From the NCBI GenBank assembly GCA_026018925.1, contig JAKSZU010000012.1, positions 44,431,218-44,495,217 of the forward strand: DNA of 64,000 nucleotides, written 5' to 3'. The DNA is from Tupaia tana (Eukaryota; Chordata; Mammalia; Scandentia; Tupaiidae). The first letter of the stretch is position 1, and each line of letters begins with the position of its first letter. A program made the translations under genes and the position numbers. Below are positions 11,114 through 22,386 of this stretch, piece by piece. Under the pieces are notes generated by a model, which ran no database searches, was not told the DNA's origin, and saw only the letters and a list, made by a program, of their open reading frames with translations.

Positions 11114-12963
11114 AACTGAAGTAAGTTTCCGTGCCCTGGAGTTTGTGTTCAGGAGGCCTTCAGGAGGTCGAGGACATCCCGCAGCACAGGCCCCCCAGGC
11201 TGAGCTAGGCATTGCATACTACACATGGCCTGTCAGGGAGGGGCATCCTGCCTGATCCCTGGGGGCTGGAGCGGAGGTTCTGGGGGAAGGGGAAGTGCCT
11301 GGAGCTGATCCCAGCTACGTGTTCTGGCTGGGCTGGGGGGTGGCTCTTGGCTGCAGAACCCAAGTAAGTGGCCTGGCGCTGTGCCCCTGTACTAGCTTGG
11401 TCTGACCACTGGGGGGAGCACGTAGCACCCTCCCCGAGGGCTGAGCCTTGGGTGGGGCTGACAGGCAGCTTTCAAGCTACAGTCCACTCCCCACCATGGC
11501 ACAACTGAGCATTCTTTCACTCCTCTCCCCTTAGTCTACCCCCCTGAGAGTTGGTGTCTTAATCCCGCTGGTCCTGGGTGAAGGCCCACTCTTCACTGCC
11601 TACGTGGCCAGGTATGGGGATTTCCTGTCAGAGAATGTAATACTATCCCCTGTTCCATCCCCTGTCACAAGGAGTGGGGACAATCCCTGTTGGCAGGAGG
11701 AGAAAGGAGGATTCTCTATCCCCTGCCTCCAAGTCCTATGATGCAGAACTTGGAACTTGGGGCTTCACCCTGGGAAGGTGGAGGAAGATGTCCACTGGTT
11801 GCCAGGGTAGAAAGGTGGAGAGAGTGAAGGAGGAGTCCAAAAGCAGCCAGCTGGTGGCCCTGGAGGGTAACATGCAGAAAACTCCAGCAAGATCTGATGG
11901 GAGGGGAGGGCCAGAGTGATGAGGCTGGAAAAAGTTCCACCTAATGGGAGTTGTGGGCTGGGCCTCTGTCTCCCTCCCCTAAGGGCAGGTAGGAGGCATC
12001 AAGTCCAGCAGGTGCACGCAGGGGAGGAAGGCGCAAACTCGGGGACACAGGGAGCAGGTGAACAGGTAGAGGAGCCTCCATGTGTCTGTTGTGAGCTGGC
12101 AAAGGCGGGATGGGGCTGGGGGCCTGCTCTGGGCTGTGAAGATGGAGCATGGGGCTGATAAGGGTCTCTGTGCATGGTGTGTGTGTGTGTCTGTGTATCT
12201 TTCTTACTGTCCCTCTGGTGTTTGTGTCGCCTGTGTCTTGCAACATGTTTGTTTGTCTAATTCTCCCCAACCCCCAACCCCCATAGAAATCGACAGGGCC
12301 CCGTTGGAGTGGACTGCCCCGATTCATCTACATGAGGCTCCTTGAGATGCTGCTGGTAGAATAGGGCCGCTGAATCCGTGGATCTGTTGGTGGCTACCGC
12401 CCTGAAAGAGATGCCAGCCCTGTTTCTCCTCGTTCGTCTGGGACGAGGGCTTCCCAGGGAGTGGAAAGGCTTGCCTTGCCCTGCCAGTGCCTGCCTTTAG
12501 AGCGAGGCTGGTGCTGGGTAGGCTCAGGAAGGGAGGATTCTCTTGTCTCCCACTGTTGGGACCTAAGAGATATCTAGAGGCGGGCTGGGTGCTGGGCAGC
12601 TCAGGACTCCTGGTGCCTGAGGAAACTGCGTCAGCAAGCCCCAGAACTCAGAGGCCCTCGGATGCAGGGCTCTAAGATGCCTTGACTCTGCCCATTCTGG
12701 GTTTGCTGCCCCCAGGCTGGGCTAGGGTGAGGCCGGTATATGGAGCTGGGAGGTTTGGAGGCTCCACTGTTTTCCCATGGGTGTGTCCTCCTGGCTCTCG
12801 TTCTGCCCCCTCCAGCATCGGTCTCTCTCCTGTACATTTTCATTGTGCATCCTTTTCTGTGGTTTCTGGTGTGTCTTACTCTGTGTGTGTGTACATGTGC
12901 CTTCGTCCTCCTACCTCAGTGAAGACTGCTGGCCTTGGAGTTTGAGACCCCTGTGCTTGCATT
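11114..12963. other. Unique intron 1 sequence
   Basis: No repeat, RNA gene or exon supported. Short (TG) tract at about 12177-12197. Confidence 0.5.
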
Positions 12964-13243
12964 TCTTTCTTTTCTTTTTCTTTTTAGAAATTTTTGCCTT
13001 AGGGCGTATGTGCTGGAGGTTGGTGGGGAGTGGCGGGTGGAGACGCATATTGTGAGAAGGAAAGTGAGAAATAACCCCCCAAGGGGATGGTCATGTACCA
13101 ATTCTCCTCCATTTTCCACCCGAGATCTTGGGCATGCATACATGTGCCTGGCATGATTTTCAAGCCATTGAGTCCAGGACTCGAAGCACGGTTGGCCATG
13201 TGGGAGTCCAGCAATGTAACTGCTGTGTCATCTGCTGGTCCCC
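12964..13243 (-). mobile_element. tRNA-derived SINE, form A
   Basis: CT-rich decayed tail, tttgccttagggcgtatg, ending tcatctgctggtcccc. Confidence 0.8.
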
Positions 13244-13254
13244 CAAAATACCAC

Positions 13255-13430
13255 TTTTTGAGAATTATTTATTTTTTAATTTAATGTTTACTGTTATTAT
13301 TATTTTCAATTCACCAGAGACATACAGACAGAAAGAAAAAGTGAGAAAGCAAACCACCAGGTCCAGGACTCGAATGTGGTTGTCCATGTGGGAGTCTAAT
13401 GCCTTAACCACCATGCTACCTGCTGGCCCC
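13255..13430 (-). mobile_element. tRNA-derived SINE, form B
   Basis: Tail tttttaatttaatg, cagagacatacagacagaaag, ending ctacctgctggcccc. Abuts the preceding form A copy. Confidence 0.85.
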
Positions 13431-14427
13431 CTGTGTTTGCATTTCAACTCTGGCTCACACTGGAGCAAGTCTTCTTACTGTTGGGGCCTGTTTCCACACT
13501 GCTAAAATAACTATATAGGGCCATTTGGGAAGTGAATGAGACCCAGATATGGCACTTGGCCAGCATAGTACCCAGCACATATGGTGGTCTGTTGAATTCT
13601 TTCTCTCAATTTTGGGGCGTGTGGGGGGAGGCCGTTTTTCAATATGGAACTTCTCTTTCTCTTCGCTGCTTGGTGAGTGCTTATGAGAGTCTATCACCCT
13701 TTTGGGTGTGTCTCTCTTTTCTTTGAATATCCAATTCCTGGTTATGAGTGGAGTGCTTGGAGCTTTCTCTCCGGTGGAGGTCTCTAAGCCTGGGCTTGAG
13801 TCATTTCATTCTTAGGACAGGGACAGCTTGTGTGCATGGCGGGTTGGTTGGCACGTACGCACACTGTGTGAGGTGGAAGTTTCCCTGCCGTCGGTGCCCT
13901 TCCTGTCGTGGGTGGAGGTGTTCCTCTCTTCCTTGGAGGGTCACTGCCTGTGTCCAGTGGGGGTGCACTTGGGTGCCACTCTGCTATGTCTCTTGCCTTC
14001 AGATACGGTGCATTCAGGCATGGGGCCTGTGGCCTGTCTTGCAGGGACTGTGTCTATCATTTCCTGCCATCTTGACACCACACTGGCTGCAAGGCTGTCT
14101 TTAGCCCCTGCATCAGTTAGTTTGGGCCCCTGCTGGCTGCCTTTGTCCTGGCTCTTGGGCGGAGGGGGCACCATTCTCTGAGGGCAGTGGGGGAGGAATG
14201 CTGCTGTGGAGCTCACACCTGGCAGAGACCATCTGCCCAGGGCAAGGAGTCTCCTTCTGGGACTTCTCTTGGATCCGTTTGGCATTATCTCCACTCCACA
14301 GGAGTGACATGGGCAGAGCCTGCTTCACATCCTCTGTGTAGTTTTGAATGGACAGGACAGCCTGTTCTCTTGCTGGTTCTGGCCTGAATTACACTCTGTC
14401 CCTGCAGTCTCGGACATGTGTGCTCTC

Positions 14428-14430
<3 letters not shown>

Positions 14431-14469
<39 letters not shown>

Positions 14470-14708
14470 AGAGAGAGATGTTTGCTATAGGGCACATGAG
14501 CTCACCAGAGAGACAGAGAAACAGAAAGTGAGAAATCACTCCCTCCTTGTGGGGGGATGGACACGCCACAATCCTTTCTCCTTATTCTCCTCTCGGGATT
14601 TTGGGCACACATGCATACGTGATTGCTGTGAGTTTTAGGCTGCTGGGTCCGAGGCTTGAACCAGTCGACTGTGGGATTCCAGTAACCATTCTGCCACCTG
14701 CTGGTCCC
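14431..14708 (-). mobile_element. tRNA-derived SINE, form A, T38 tail
   Basis: T38 at 14431-14468, then tttgctatagggcacatgag, ending gccacctgctggtccc. The long uninterrupted tail suggests a fairly recent insertion. Confidence 0.88.
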
Positions 14709-14799
14709 AACTATCTCACTCCTTTCCTGTCCTCCAAGCAGCCCTCTACTTTAGGGAATCTTCGCTCCAGCCCTGGTTCTTCCTATCACAAAGAAGACT

Positions 14800-14935
14800 G
14801 TGAGCTAGTGCTGGTGCAGGCCTGGGTCCTAGCAGACCTAGGTTCAAGGGCCCCAGCTGTCACATTCTGGTCTCTCTGGACCTCACTCTCCCCATCTCTA
14901 ATAACAGGCAGGGCTCTTCTACGGTACTCTCTGCC
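14800..14935 (+). mobile_element. MIR SINE relic
   Basis: ggcctgggtcctagcagacc, aggttcaagg, then ctctggacctcactctccc: MIR-like order. Confidence 0.5.
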
Positions 14936-15021
14936 ATGGTGGCAATGTCTTATATTTGTGTGGTGTAATAGAAGGGCATTTCATAAAGGTCATGGAAAAA
15001 CGAAATGAAAGTTTTTAAAAA

Positions 15022-15142
15022 CTCATTTTTTAAATTTATCTATTTATTTGTTATGATTTTTAAGCTTCTGGGTCTGGGATTTGAATCGCAGTTGACCATG
15101 TGGGAATCCAGTGCCTTAATCACCATGCCAACTCTCGGCCCC
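15022..15142 (-). mobile_element. tRNA-derived SINE, form B, internally deleted
   Basis: The tail passes directly into gcttctgggtctgggattt with the CT-rich (here GA-rich) part missing. Ends actctcggcccc. Confidence 0.7.
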
Positions 15143-15187
15143 AGTACAAGTGTATTTTGGTGCAAAACTATGAAATCCATACATAGC

Positions 15188-15374
15188 GGTTTTTTTTTTT
15201 TTTAATTTATTTAATTTTATTTATTCATTCATTTATTTTTTAATTTGACCAGAGAAAGACAAACACACAGAAAGAAGGAAAGTGAGAAAGTAAGCCACCA
15301 GGTCTGGGACTTGAACCGTGGTTGACCATGTGGGAGTGTCCAGTGCCTTGACCACCATGCCACCTGCTGGCCCC
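15188..15374 (-). mobile_element. tRNA-derived SINE, form B, first of three in tandem
   Basis: Preceded by ccatacatagcgg and followed by aatacatagc. The recurring tacatagc suggests a shared target. Confidence 0.88.
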
Positions 15375-15384
15375 AATACATAGC

Positions 15385-15562
15385 TTTTTTTTTAAAAAAA
15401 ATTATTATTTATTTAATTTTATTTATTCATTCATTTACTTTAATTTGGTCAGAGAGAGACACAGAGAGAGAAAGAAAGGAAGCCGCCAGGTCCAGGACTC
15501 GAACCATGGTCAGCCATGTGGGAGTCTCCAGCACCTTAACCACAACGCCACCTGCTGGTCCC
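15385..15562 (-). mobile_element. tRNA-derived SINE, form B, second of three in tandem
   Basis: Begins after tacatagc, ends acctgctggtcc, and is followed again by tacatagc. Confidence 0.88.
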
Positions 15563-15570
15563 TACATAGC

Positions 15571-15767
15571 TTTTTTTTTAAAAAAAGAATTCTTTTATTT
15601 AATTTTATTCATCATCATCATCATTATTATTATTTTAAATTTGACCAGAGAAAGACACAGAGAGAAAAGGAAAGTGAGAAAACAAGCTGCCGAGTCTGGG
15701 ATTCAAACCATGGCTGGTCATGTGGGAGGAGTCCAGCATTTTAACCACTGGTCCACCTGCTGGCCCC
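15571..15767 (-). mobile_element. tRNA-derived SINE, form B, third of three in tandem
   Basis: Has an (atc/att)n interruption of the tail (15607-15635). Ends acctgctggcccc, followed by tatataac. Confidence 0.88.
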
Positions 15768-16418
15768 TATATAACTTTTTAAATATACATTTTCCATGAA
15801 CTTCTTGAAGACCTTCATAATAAGGTAGTGTGGTCAAACACCTGAAATGTGGCCAGTACAGCCAGTGAACTAACCTTTTAATTTAATTTAACTGAATGAA
15901 CGTAAATTTAAGCAGCCACATGTAGGCAGCACAACTCTCGTCTTCTAGCTCTGCAGGCTTGTGACGCTTGACTGAATTGTGAATTCTCCCAAGCACCAAA
16001 GGCCCTCCTTTAGGGAGGAGCAGAGCAGAGCCCTCAGCCCACAGGAATCCTGCCTTACCCTAACTTGTGTGGGAGGGGAAGGGAGGATCATTTGGGCTTG
16101 GTCCAGGCTCTGCGGGTGGAGGAGAGACCGAGGGCTCGGACCCAAATGCAGGAAACAGGCTCCTGCCCCCATGGCCTCCCAGCTCCCATCTGTGTCCCTA
16201 TATCTGTCTTTGGAATTGACTGGGTCAAATCAGATGTGAGGGGAGTCCTTCTCTGCTATGCCAGGGCGACAGGGCCTGAGCCAGAGCAGACAGGGTGCTT
16301 GGCAGCCTCACCTGGCTGGGAAGCCATCGGGTGTCTTGCCAGGGCCAACCTGCAGCTTCAAGTCCAACAGCTCCTGTTCTCACCGGCTGTGGACCTTTCT
16401 GACTTCAGTTGGATTCTG

Positions 16419-16696
16419 CCTTTTTTTTTTTTTTCCTTCCAGTTTTGCTGTGTAGGGTACATGCACATGCTGAGGGGAGTGGGGAGAGTGAGAAATCACC
16501 TCCAGGAAGGCTGGCCATGCCAGTCTCTTCTCCTCCATTCTCCTCTCAGGATTTTGGGCATGCATGCACACGTGCTGGATGTGATTTTTCAAGTCACTGG
16601 TTCTGGGACTTGAACTGTGTAGTCAGCTATGTTGGATCCAGCTGCCTTGACCTCCACTCCATGCCATCCCTCCACTCCATGCCGTCTGCTGGCCCC
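16419..16696 (-). mobile_element. tRNA-derived SINE, form A
   Basis: T-rich tail, gttttgctgtgtagggtac, ending gtctgctggcccc, with a small local duplication of ctccactccatgcc. Confidence 0.8.
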
Positions 16697-17550
16697 TGCC
16701 TCTCCCTTCTTCAGTCGCTGCCTGGGTTGAGACATGTAACATATCTCTCCTGAGCCTCAGAACTGTGATTCTGGGGACTCCTGCTGAGGTGTCCGAGATG
16801 CTGGCACGGAAGTTGGCTGCCTATCTGCACTGGAGCCCCAGCCGCGCTGGCAGCTGAGGGTCTGGCCCAGGAGGCACTTTGTCGATCAGTTTTAGGCGTG
16901 ACCCTTTGCATGTTTGGAGCTGTTGCGGCTGCAGGCAGTGACTCACTGGGGAAGGAGGAGGGTGGGGCTGAGATGTGGGTGAGGGTGAGCTGGCTCGCTC
17001 TCCCCGTCACTGGCTGCTGGCTCAGCACCAGGATGCTGGGCTGAGAAAAGGGGCCCTGCTCAGGGAGGAAGACTAGGGTGCTGGGCAATCTAAAGGGGTG
17101 ACTTCGTTTCTACCTAAGTGGCTGCAGGCTGGAAACCTCTGTCCTTCCCTGTCCCTGCCTGGGTCCTATCTGCAGGGCTGCCTTCATAGTACTAGACTCT
17201 CAGAGAAGGTGCCGTTTCATGTTGGGAAGTGCCATTATGATTTCCGGCCATGGCCTCATTTGCCTGCTGGGAAGGGCAGAGGTATTTTCCGGGCCCATAC
17301 CTGTGCCAACAGGCTGCTCACTTCTGAGTCTGCGCACCGCCTTGCCGGCACCTGTGTTGATGAGGAGGCCCATCGTCAACACTGTACTTATGAATTTGTA
17401 AAACGAGGAGAACAGGTGTTGGGGCCGCGGGGCTTTATGGTTGATCCATGTTGTGATCTGGTTGAGACTGGAACTAAGTGCTCGTGAATTTCCAAGGAAG
17501 CACAGTCCTGTGTTCAGAGGCAAACTCTAGCACTTTCAAGACCCCATTTA

Positions 17551-17800
17551 GGAACCAGCAAATGGTGTAATGGTTATGTTGCTAGACTCCCACACGGCCG
17601 ACTGCTGTTTGAGTCCCGGACCTAGGTGGCTTGAAACTCACGCTGGGTTCGTGTGTGTGTATGCCAAAAATCCTGAGAGGATGATGAAAGAGAAGGGATT
17701 GTAGCATGGTCCTCCCATCTAGGGGGTGATTTCTCAATTTCTGTCTCTATCTCTCTGGCAAGCGCATGCGCCCTCTAACAAAAATCTCTCTTAAAAAAAA
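17551..17800 (+). mobile_element. tRNA-derived SINE, form A, 12-bp TSD
   Basis: Flanked by agaccccattta at 17539-17550 and 17801-17812. Head ggaaccagcaaatggtgtaa, tail ctctaacaaaaatctctc. Confidence 0.92.
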
Positions 17801-17849
17801 AGACCCCATTTATATTTGATTCTGCAGGAGGCTCCCAAGTCTTCTGTGG

Positions 17850-18089
17850 CATTTTTGTTTGTTTGTTTGTTTTTTACTATACAGCTTGTGCACTAGAGAG
17901 AAAGAGAGAGAGTGAGAAATTGCCTCCTAGGGGAATGGCCATGCCGCAATCCCTCCTCCTCTAGTCTCCTCGTGGGATTTTGGGCACAGGTACCCAGAGT
18001 GATTTTCAAGCCTCCAGGTTGGGGACTCAAACCACGGAGTCAGCCATTTGAGATCCAGCACCTTATCCTCCACACCACCTGCTGGCCCC
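17850..18089 (-). mobile_element. tRNA-derived SINE, form A
   Basis: gtttgtttgtttg tail, then actatacagcttgtg, ending cacctgctggcccc. Confidence 0.82.
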
Positions 18090-18949
18090 CTCTGGGACAT
18101 TCTGAAGCTAAGCTGGGTGCACCCAGAGCACCTTGCTCGTAATGTATATCTGGGACAAGAACGAGATCTTTAACCTCCGTACCTGGCACATGGAATGCAT
18201 TCAATACGTGTTCAGAGGATGCATGAGTCAAGTTAGGTGTGTAATTGATGCTGGGCTGAGCTGTGGCTGTTCCGGCCTAATTTCCTCCATGGTGTCCAAT
18301 ACAATGCTGGACATAACAGGGGGTGATTGGTATGCTTGCATTTATTGATTCGTTGACTAATTTCTGGTTGTAAACAGCTTTAGGGTGGGGCTTTGGGCGG
18401 GGTTTGCCATGATTTAGAGCATCCCTCACACAATGTCACAGACATGCTCTTGATGGTGGCTGCCACCATTTTGCGTGGGTAGCTGTAGTCGGTGACTGTA
18501 TCCAGAGTCCTGTCTGGTGTCTTTCAGGGCGCCTTAGCAGCTGACAGCTCATCCTGTGGCCAGAGGGTGTCTTTACAAATAAATGCCTACATCTATGGGG
18601 GCCTGGCGCAGGGCCCAGGATGGGCAGCTAGAGGGGCCTTGACCCCCCATGTGCCTGAGGCAGCCTCTGCTGTCCTCCAGCCTCTTGGGTTTGGGCCAGT
18701 GCCTGGTGGGTCAGGGGCTTCATTTGGTGTGGCAGGGCTCCCAGCTGGAAGGGTTCTCCCTGGTCCTAAGAGCTGGAGCTAGATAGGGTGACCTGGAGTC
18801 ACTGTCACTGCAAGAGGGAGGATGCTTCTGTCCCTGCCTGGCAATACTCTCTGAGGAGCCCCACACCAGGTGAAAGCTGCAGCTGTGATGTCATGTAGGG
18901 AAAAGAGTCACAGACTTAGGTTGGAGTCCAGCACGGTGGCTTTCTTTTG

Positions 18950-19122
18950 TTAAAAAAATTTTTAAAAATTATTTAATTAATTTTTATTTGACCAGAAAGG
19001 GACTGAGCAAGAGAGAGGGGAGCAGGGAGAGTGAGAAAGCAAGCCACCAGGTCCAGGACTTGAACCATGGTTGGCCATGTGGGAGTGCAGTGCCCTTAAC
19101 CACCACGCCACATGCTGGCCCC
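18950..19122 (-). mobile_element. tRNA-derived SINE, form B, inserted in a MIR
   Basis: Flanked by ggtggctttctt and agtgactttctt, an imperfect target duplication. Old MIR sequence lies on both sides (about 18900-18945 and 19125-19260). Confidence 0.8.
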
Positions 19123-19304
19123 CGCAGTGACTTTCTTACTGTGTTTCCCAGACAAATTGGCCTCCCAGAATCTCAGTGTCTCCATCTATAAAATGGGAAC
19201 AGTAATGTCTCCCTCCCCAAACTGTTCCATATAAAGAGTGATGAGATTGTGTATGTTGTGGGGTGCCTATGTGCCAGCACTGGCTTTTTTGTTGCTGTTG
19301 TTTG

Positions 19305-19480
19305 TTGATTTTTAAAAAAAGAATGATTAATTTAATTTAATTTATTATCATTATTATTTGAATTCACCACAGAGCGATTGAGTGAGAAAGTGAGAAAGCA
19401 AACTGTCAGGTCTGGGACTCAAATCATGGTCAGCCATGTGGGAGTCCAGCACCTTAACCACCACACCACCTGCTGGCCCC
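19305..19480 (-). mobile_element. tRNA-derived SINE, form B
   Basis: taatttaatttaattt tail, ending cacctgctggcccc. Confidence 0.85.
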
Positions 19481-19500
19481 TGTTTGTTAATATTTTTACT

Positions 19501-19586
19501 TTTTTTTTTTAAGTTTTTTTTTTTTGGTAATTGTTTATTTAATTTTATTTATTCATTCATTTATTTTAACTTGATCAGAGAGAGAT

Positions 19587-19617
<31 letters not shown>

Positions 19618-19728
19618 GAGAGAGAGAGAGGGAAAGTGAGAAAGCAAGCCAGCAGGTCCGGTACTCAAACTGCATTCGGCCATGTGGGAGTGTCCAGCAC
19701 CTTAACCACATGCCACCTGCTGGTCCCC
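19501..19728 (-). mobile_element. tRNA-derived SINE, form B, with (AC)n and (GA)n
   Basis: gatcagagagagata then (AC)n at about 19586-19614 and a (GA)n run. Ends cacctgctggtcccc. Confidence 0.85.
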
Positions 19729-19734
19729 AATATT

Positions 19735-19956
19735 TTTTCTTTTTAAAAGGTTTTTTAACATAGGGCGTGTTGTACACACAGGGGTTGGGGGGGCAGTAAG
19801 AAGGAGAATGAGAAATTATTCCCTGGGGGGATGGCTACATCACAGTCCCTCCTCCTCCATGCTCCTCTTGAAAGGTCGGGCACGCATGCACGCACTCCCA
19901 GCATGATTTTCAAGCCACCAGGTCTGGGACTTGAACCGCGAGTCCCTGCTGGTCCC
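19735..19956 (-). mobile_element. tRNA-derived SINE, form A, with deletion in the head
   Basis: acatagggcgtgttgtac..., then the head is cut short: cgcgagtccctgctggtcccc. Confidence 0.75.
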
Positions 19957-19962
19957 CTTATT

Positions 19963-20139
19963 TGTTAATTTTTTTAAAAAGAATGATTTTATTTAACTTT
20001 ATTTACATTTTTTTTAAAATTTGACCAGAAAGGGACAGAGACTGAGAGTGAAAAAGCAGGCCACCAGGTCCAGAACTCAAACCATGGTTGGCCAGGTATG
20101 AGTCCAGCGCCCTTAATCACCATGCCATCTGTGGGCCCC
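19963..20139 (-). mobile_element. tRNA-derived SINE, form B
   Basis: aatttgaccagaaagggac, ending atctgtgggcccc. Confidence 0.8.
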
Positions 20140-20146
20140 ATTTTTG

Positions 20147-20323
20147 ATATTTAAAAAAAAGATTATTTAACTTTATTCATTTGTTTTATTTCAATGTGAC
20201 CAGAGAGGGACAGAGAGAGAGAGAGAGAAAGTGAGAAAGCAAGCCGCCAGGTCCAGGACTCGAACTGTGGTCAGTCATTTGGGAATCCAGCACCTTTAAC
20301 CACCATGCCACCTGCCGGCTCCC
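20147..20323 (-). mobile_element. tRNA-derived SINE, form B
   Basis: aatgtgaccagagagggac, ending cacctgccggctccc. Confidence 0.82.
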
Positions 20324-20405
20324 ATTTTTGTTAATTTTTAAGAGAGAAGGAGAGAGATGCAGACCTAGGCATTTTTGTTAATTTTTAAGAGAGAAGGAGA
20401 GAGAT
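20324..20405. repeat. 47-bp tandem duplication
   Basis: The unit starting atttttgttaatttttaaga occurs at 20324-20370 and again from 20371. The second copy runs into the T tail of the next SINE. Confidence 0.85.
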
Positions 20406-20696
20406 TTTTTTTTTTTTTAATTATTTATTTTTATTTTTATTTTTATTTTTATTTTTTTATTTTTGCCATAGGGCACATGCTTATACTGGAGAGAGACATA
20501 GAGAAGGAAAGTGAGAAATCATCCCCCAGGAGGGATGGCCATACTGCAATCCTTTTTCCTCCATTCTCTTCTTGGGACTTTGGGCACACATGCACACACT
20601 CCCAGCATGATTTTCAAGCTGCCAGATCTGGAACTTGAACTGCATATGGCCATGTGGGAGTACAGTGCCTTAACCACCATGCCACTTCTCAGCCCC
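20406..20696 (-). mobile_element. tRNA-derived SINE, form A
   Basis: (tttta)n tail, tgccatagggcacatgc, ending gccacttctcagcccc. ctaggcattttt recurs on both flanks. Confidence 0.82.
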
Positions 20697-20876
20697 GAGT
20701 CTAGGCATTTTTGACAAGATGTCATCATGTTGTTATTCCCCTTCCCCCGCCTCCTACTTAGCTAGGACTACAAAGATGCTACTGCACCTGACCTGTTCAG
20801 GTTGACTGAGAGCCAAACCTGTGCCTCCCAGGCAGTTCTAGCCTTGCCCATGTGCCACCGGCTGGGCCCCCAGCAC

Positions 20877-21521
20877 TTTTTGTTTGTTTGTTTTTGTGAT
20901 AGCACGTGTGCTTGCCAGAGAGAAACAGAGAGTGAAAAGGAAGGTGAGAAATCACTTTCCAAGAGGGATGGCCATGCCATCAATCCCCTCTCCTCCAGTT
21001 TCCTCTCAGGATTTTGGGCATGCATCTACACATGCCCAGTATGATTTTCTTTTTCCTCCCTCCCTCCCTCCCTCCCTCCCTCCCTCCCTCCCTCCCTTCC
21101 TTCCTTCCTTCCTTCCTTCCTTTCTCTCTCTCTGTCTCTCTCTTTCTTTCTTTCCTTTCTTTCTTTTTTTGGAGAGCTTTTTGCTATAGGGCATGTGTGC
21201 TTGCCAGAAAGACAGAGAGAGACAGAGAGATAGAAAGCAAGAAATCACCCCCTGGAGGAGATGGCCACACCACAATCCTTTCTCCTCCATCCTCTCAGGA
21301 TCTTGGGCACATATGCACAGTCGCCCGGCGTGAGTTTAAGCCACTGGGTCCGGGACTCAAACTGCAGTTGGACACATGAGATCCGGCGACATAGTCATTA
21401 TGCCATTTGCTGCCCCCCCCCCCCCCAGTATGATTTTCAAACCATTGGGTCTGGGACTTGAACTATGCAGTCGCTCATGTGGGACCCAGCTGCCTTAACC
21501 TCCACACCACCTGTTGGCTCC
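20877..21521 (-). mobile_element. tRNA-derived SINE, form A, split by a younger SINE
   Basis: Outer element pieces 20877-21049 and 21439-21521, rejoining at agtatgattttc. Ends cacctgttggctcc. Confidence 0.85.
21050..21426 (-). mobile_element. tRNA-derived SINE, form A, nested, 12-bp TSD, microsatellite tail
   Basis: agtatgattttc at 21038-21049 and 21427-21438. The tail has become a (CTCC)n/(TTCC)n/(TTTC)n tract (about 21055-21168). A C12-14 run sits at the head end. Confidence 0.9.
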
Positions 21522-21530
21522 TAACAACAC

Positions 21531-21804
21531 CTTTTTTTTTTTTTTTAAGAGAGATTTTTGCTATAGGGTGTGTGCACTCGTCAGAGAGACAGAGAAAGAC
21601 AGAGAGATAGAAAGCAAGAAGTCACCCTCCCCCGCAAGGGGAACGGCCAAGCTGCAGTCCCTTCTCCTCCATTCTCTTCTCGGGATCCTGGGCATGCATG
21701 CACACATGCCCGACGTGAGTTTCAAGCTGCCGGGTCCAGGATTCAAACCGTTGTTGACTGCTTGGATGTCCAGCAATGTAATCATTATGCCATCTGTTGG
21801 TCCC
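21531..21804 (-). mobile_element. tRNA-derived SINE, form A
   Basis: Flanked by taacaacaccttt and taacagcactttt. Ends atctgttggtccc. Confidence 0.87.
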
Positions 21805-21814
21805 TCTAACAGCA

Positions 21815-21960
21815 CTTTTAACTGATGCTATCATCTCTCTCCTTTAATCCTCATGGAGATTTTTTGTCATTTCCATTTCCCAGATGAGGAAATGAAGGTT
21901 CAGAGTTCAGCGTCTTGGTCAGGAACTCACAGCTAGGAGGATGTAGAGCCAGGATTTGAG
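21815..21960 (-). mobile_element. MIR SINE relic
   Basis: Reverse MIR: tttcccagatgaggaaatg, then gaactcacagctagg, then gagccaggatttgag. Confidence 0.75.
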
Positions 21961-22015
21961 TTTGGGTTTGGCCTCCTCTAAGTCCCCTGAAGGGTCACCT
22001 GTGAATGGAGTTGAC

Positions 22016-22146
22016 GAGTGCCTTTCCGCTTGTTTGTGCCCCATGCTGCCCTGGCCACATGCCTGCTGGCCCCACTTCCTGGCCTTTCATCTGCCTCTTG
22101 GGCCTCTCTTGTCATTCCTACTCCTTGCACCTTCCTGCACTCCCTC
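22016..22146 (+). repeat. Direct repeat, copy 1 (intron 1)
   Basis: Matches 23472-23606 through shared strings such as gtgctgccctggccac-like and catctgcctcttgggcctct. About 85% identical by eye, 1.46 kb apart, same orientation. Confidence 0.85.
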
Positions 22147-22284
22147 AAGTTGATGACAGTAGTGGGGGTCTGGCTCTTGGTCTGGCCCTGGGCACAGAGC
22201 ACCCCATGTTCCATAGGTGGCAGCTGGTCGGGTGTTGAGCATGCTGACTGTAGAGTGTGAGCATCACTGTGAACTTCTTCCTAG

Positions 22285-22386
22285 GTTGTGCGACCGAGAT
22301 TCCCAACCACGAGAGACTGAGGGGAAGAGAGGAAGAAGGGGCGGGCTCCTGGCAAGGCATTCGCTCCTGAGCAGAGATCTACAAAG
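22285..22386 (+). other. AHNAK: Probable AHNAK noncoding exon 2
   Basis: 102 bp bounded by a strong acceptor (gaacttcttcctag, ending 22284) and a donor (acaaag|gtcagt at 22387). It contains no ATG in a good context and lies 356 bp before the coding start, where a 5' UTR exon is expected. It is inferred from splice signals alone; cDNA would settle it. Confidence 0.55.

Larger units (their letters stand above)
7031..22284 (+). other. AHNAK: AHNAK intron 1
   Basis: About 15.25 kb. The first 3 kb (7031-10060) is repeat-poor and G-rich, typical of a first intron behind a CpG island. Unique stretches at 11114-12960, 13431-14430, 15768-16418, 16697-17537 and 18090-18950 show no coding signal: open frames there are short, unconserved in look and lack paired splice sites. 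The rest is SINE sequence, mostly in reverse orientation, listed separately. Confidence 0.7.

Noticed and set aside
21050-21180. Regularly spaced short repeats as a CRISPR array
   Set aside because: Eukaryotic DNA. The tract is a simple CTCC/TTCC microsatellite derived from a SINE tail.
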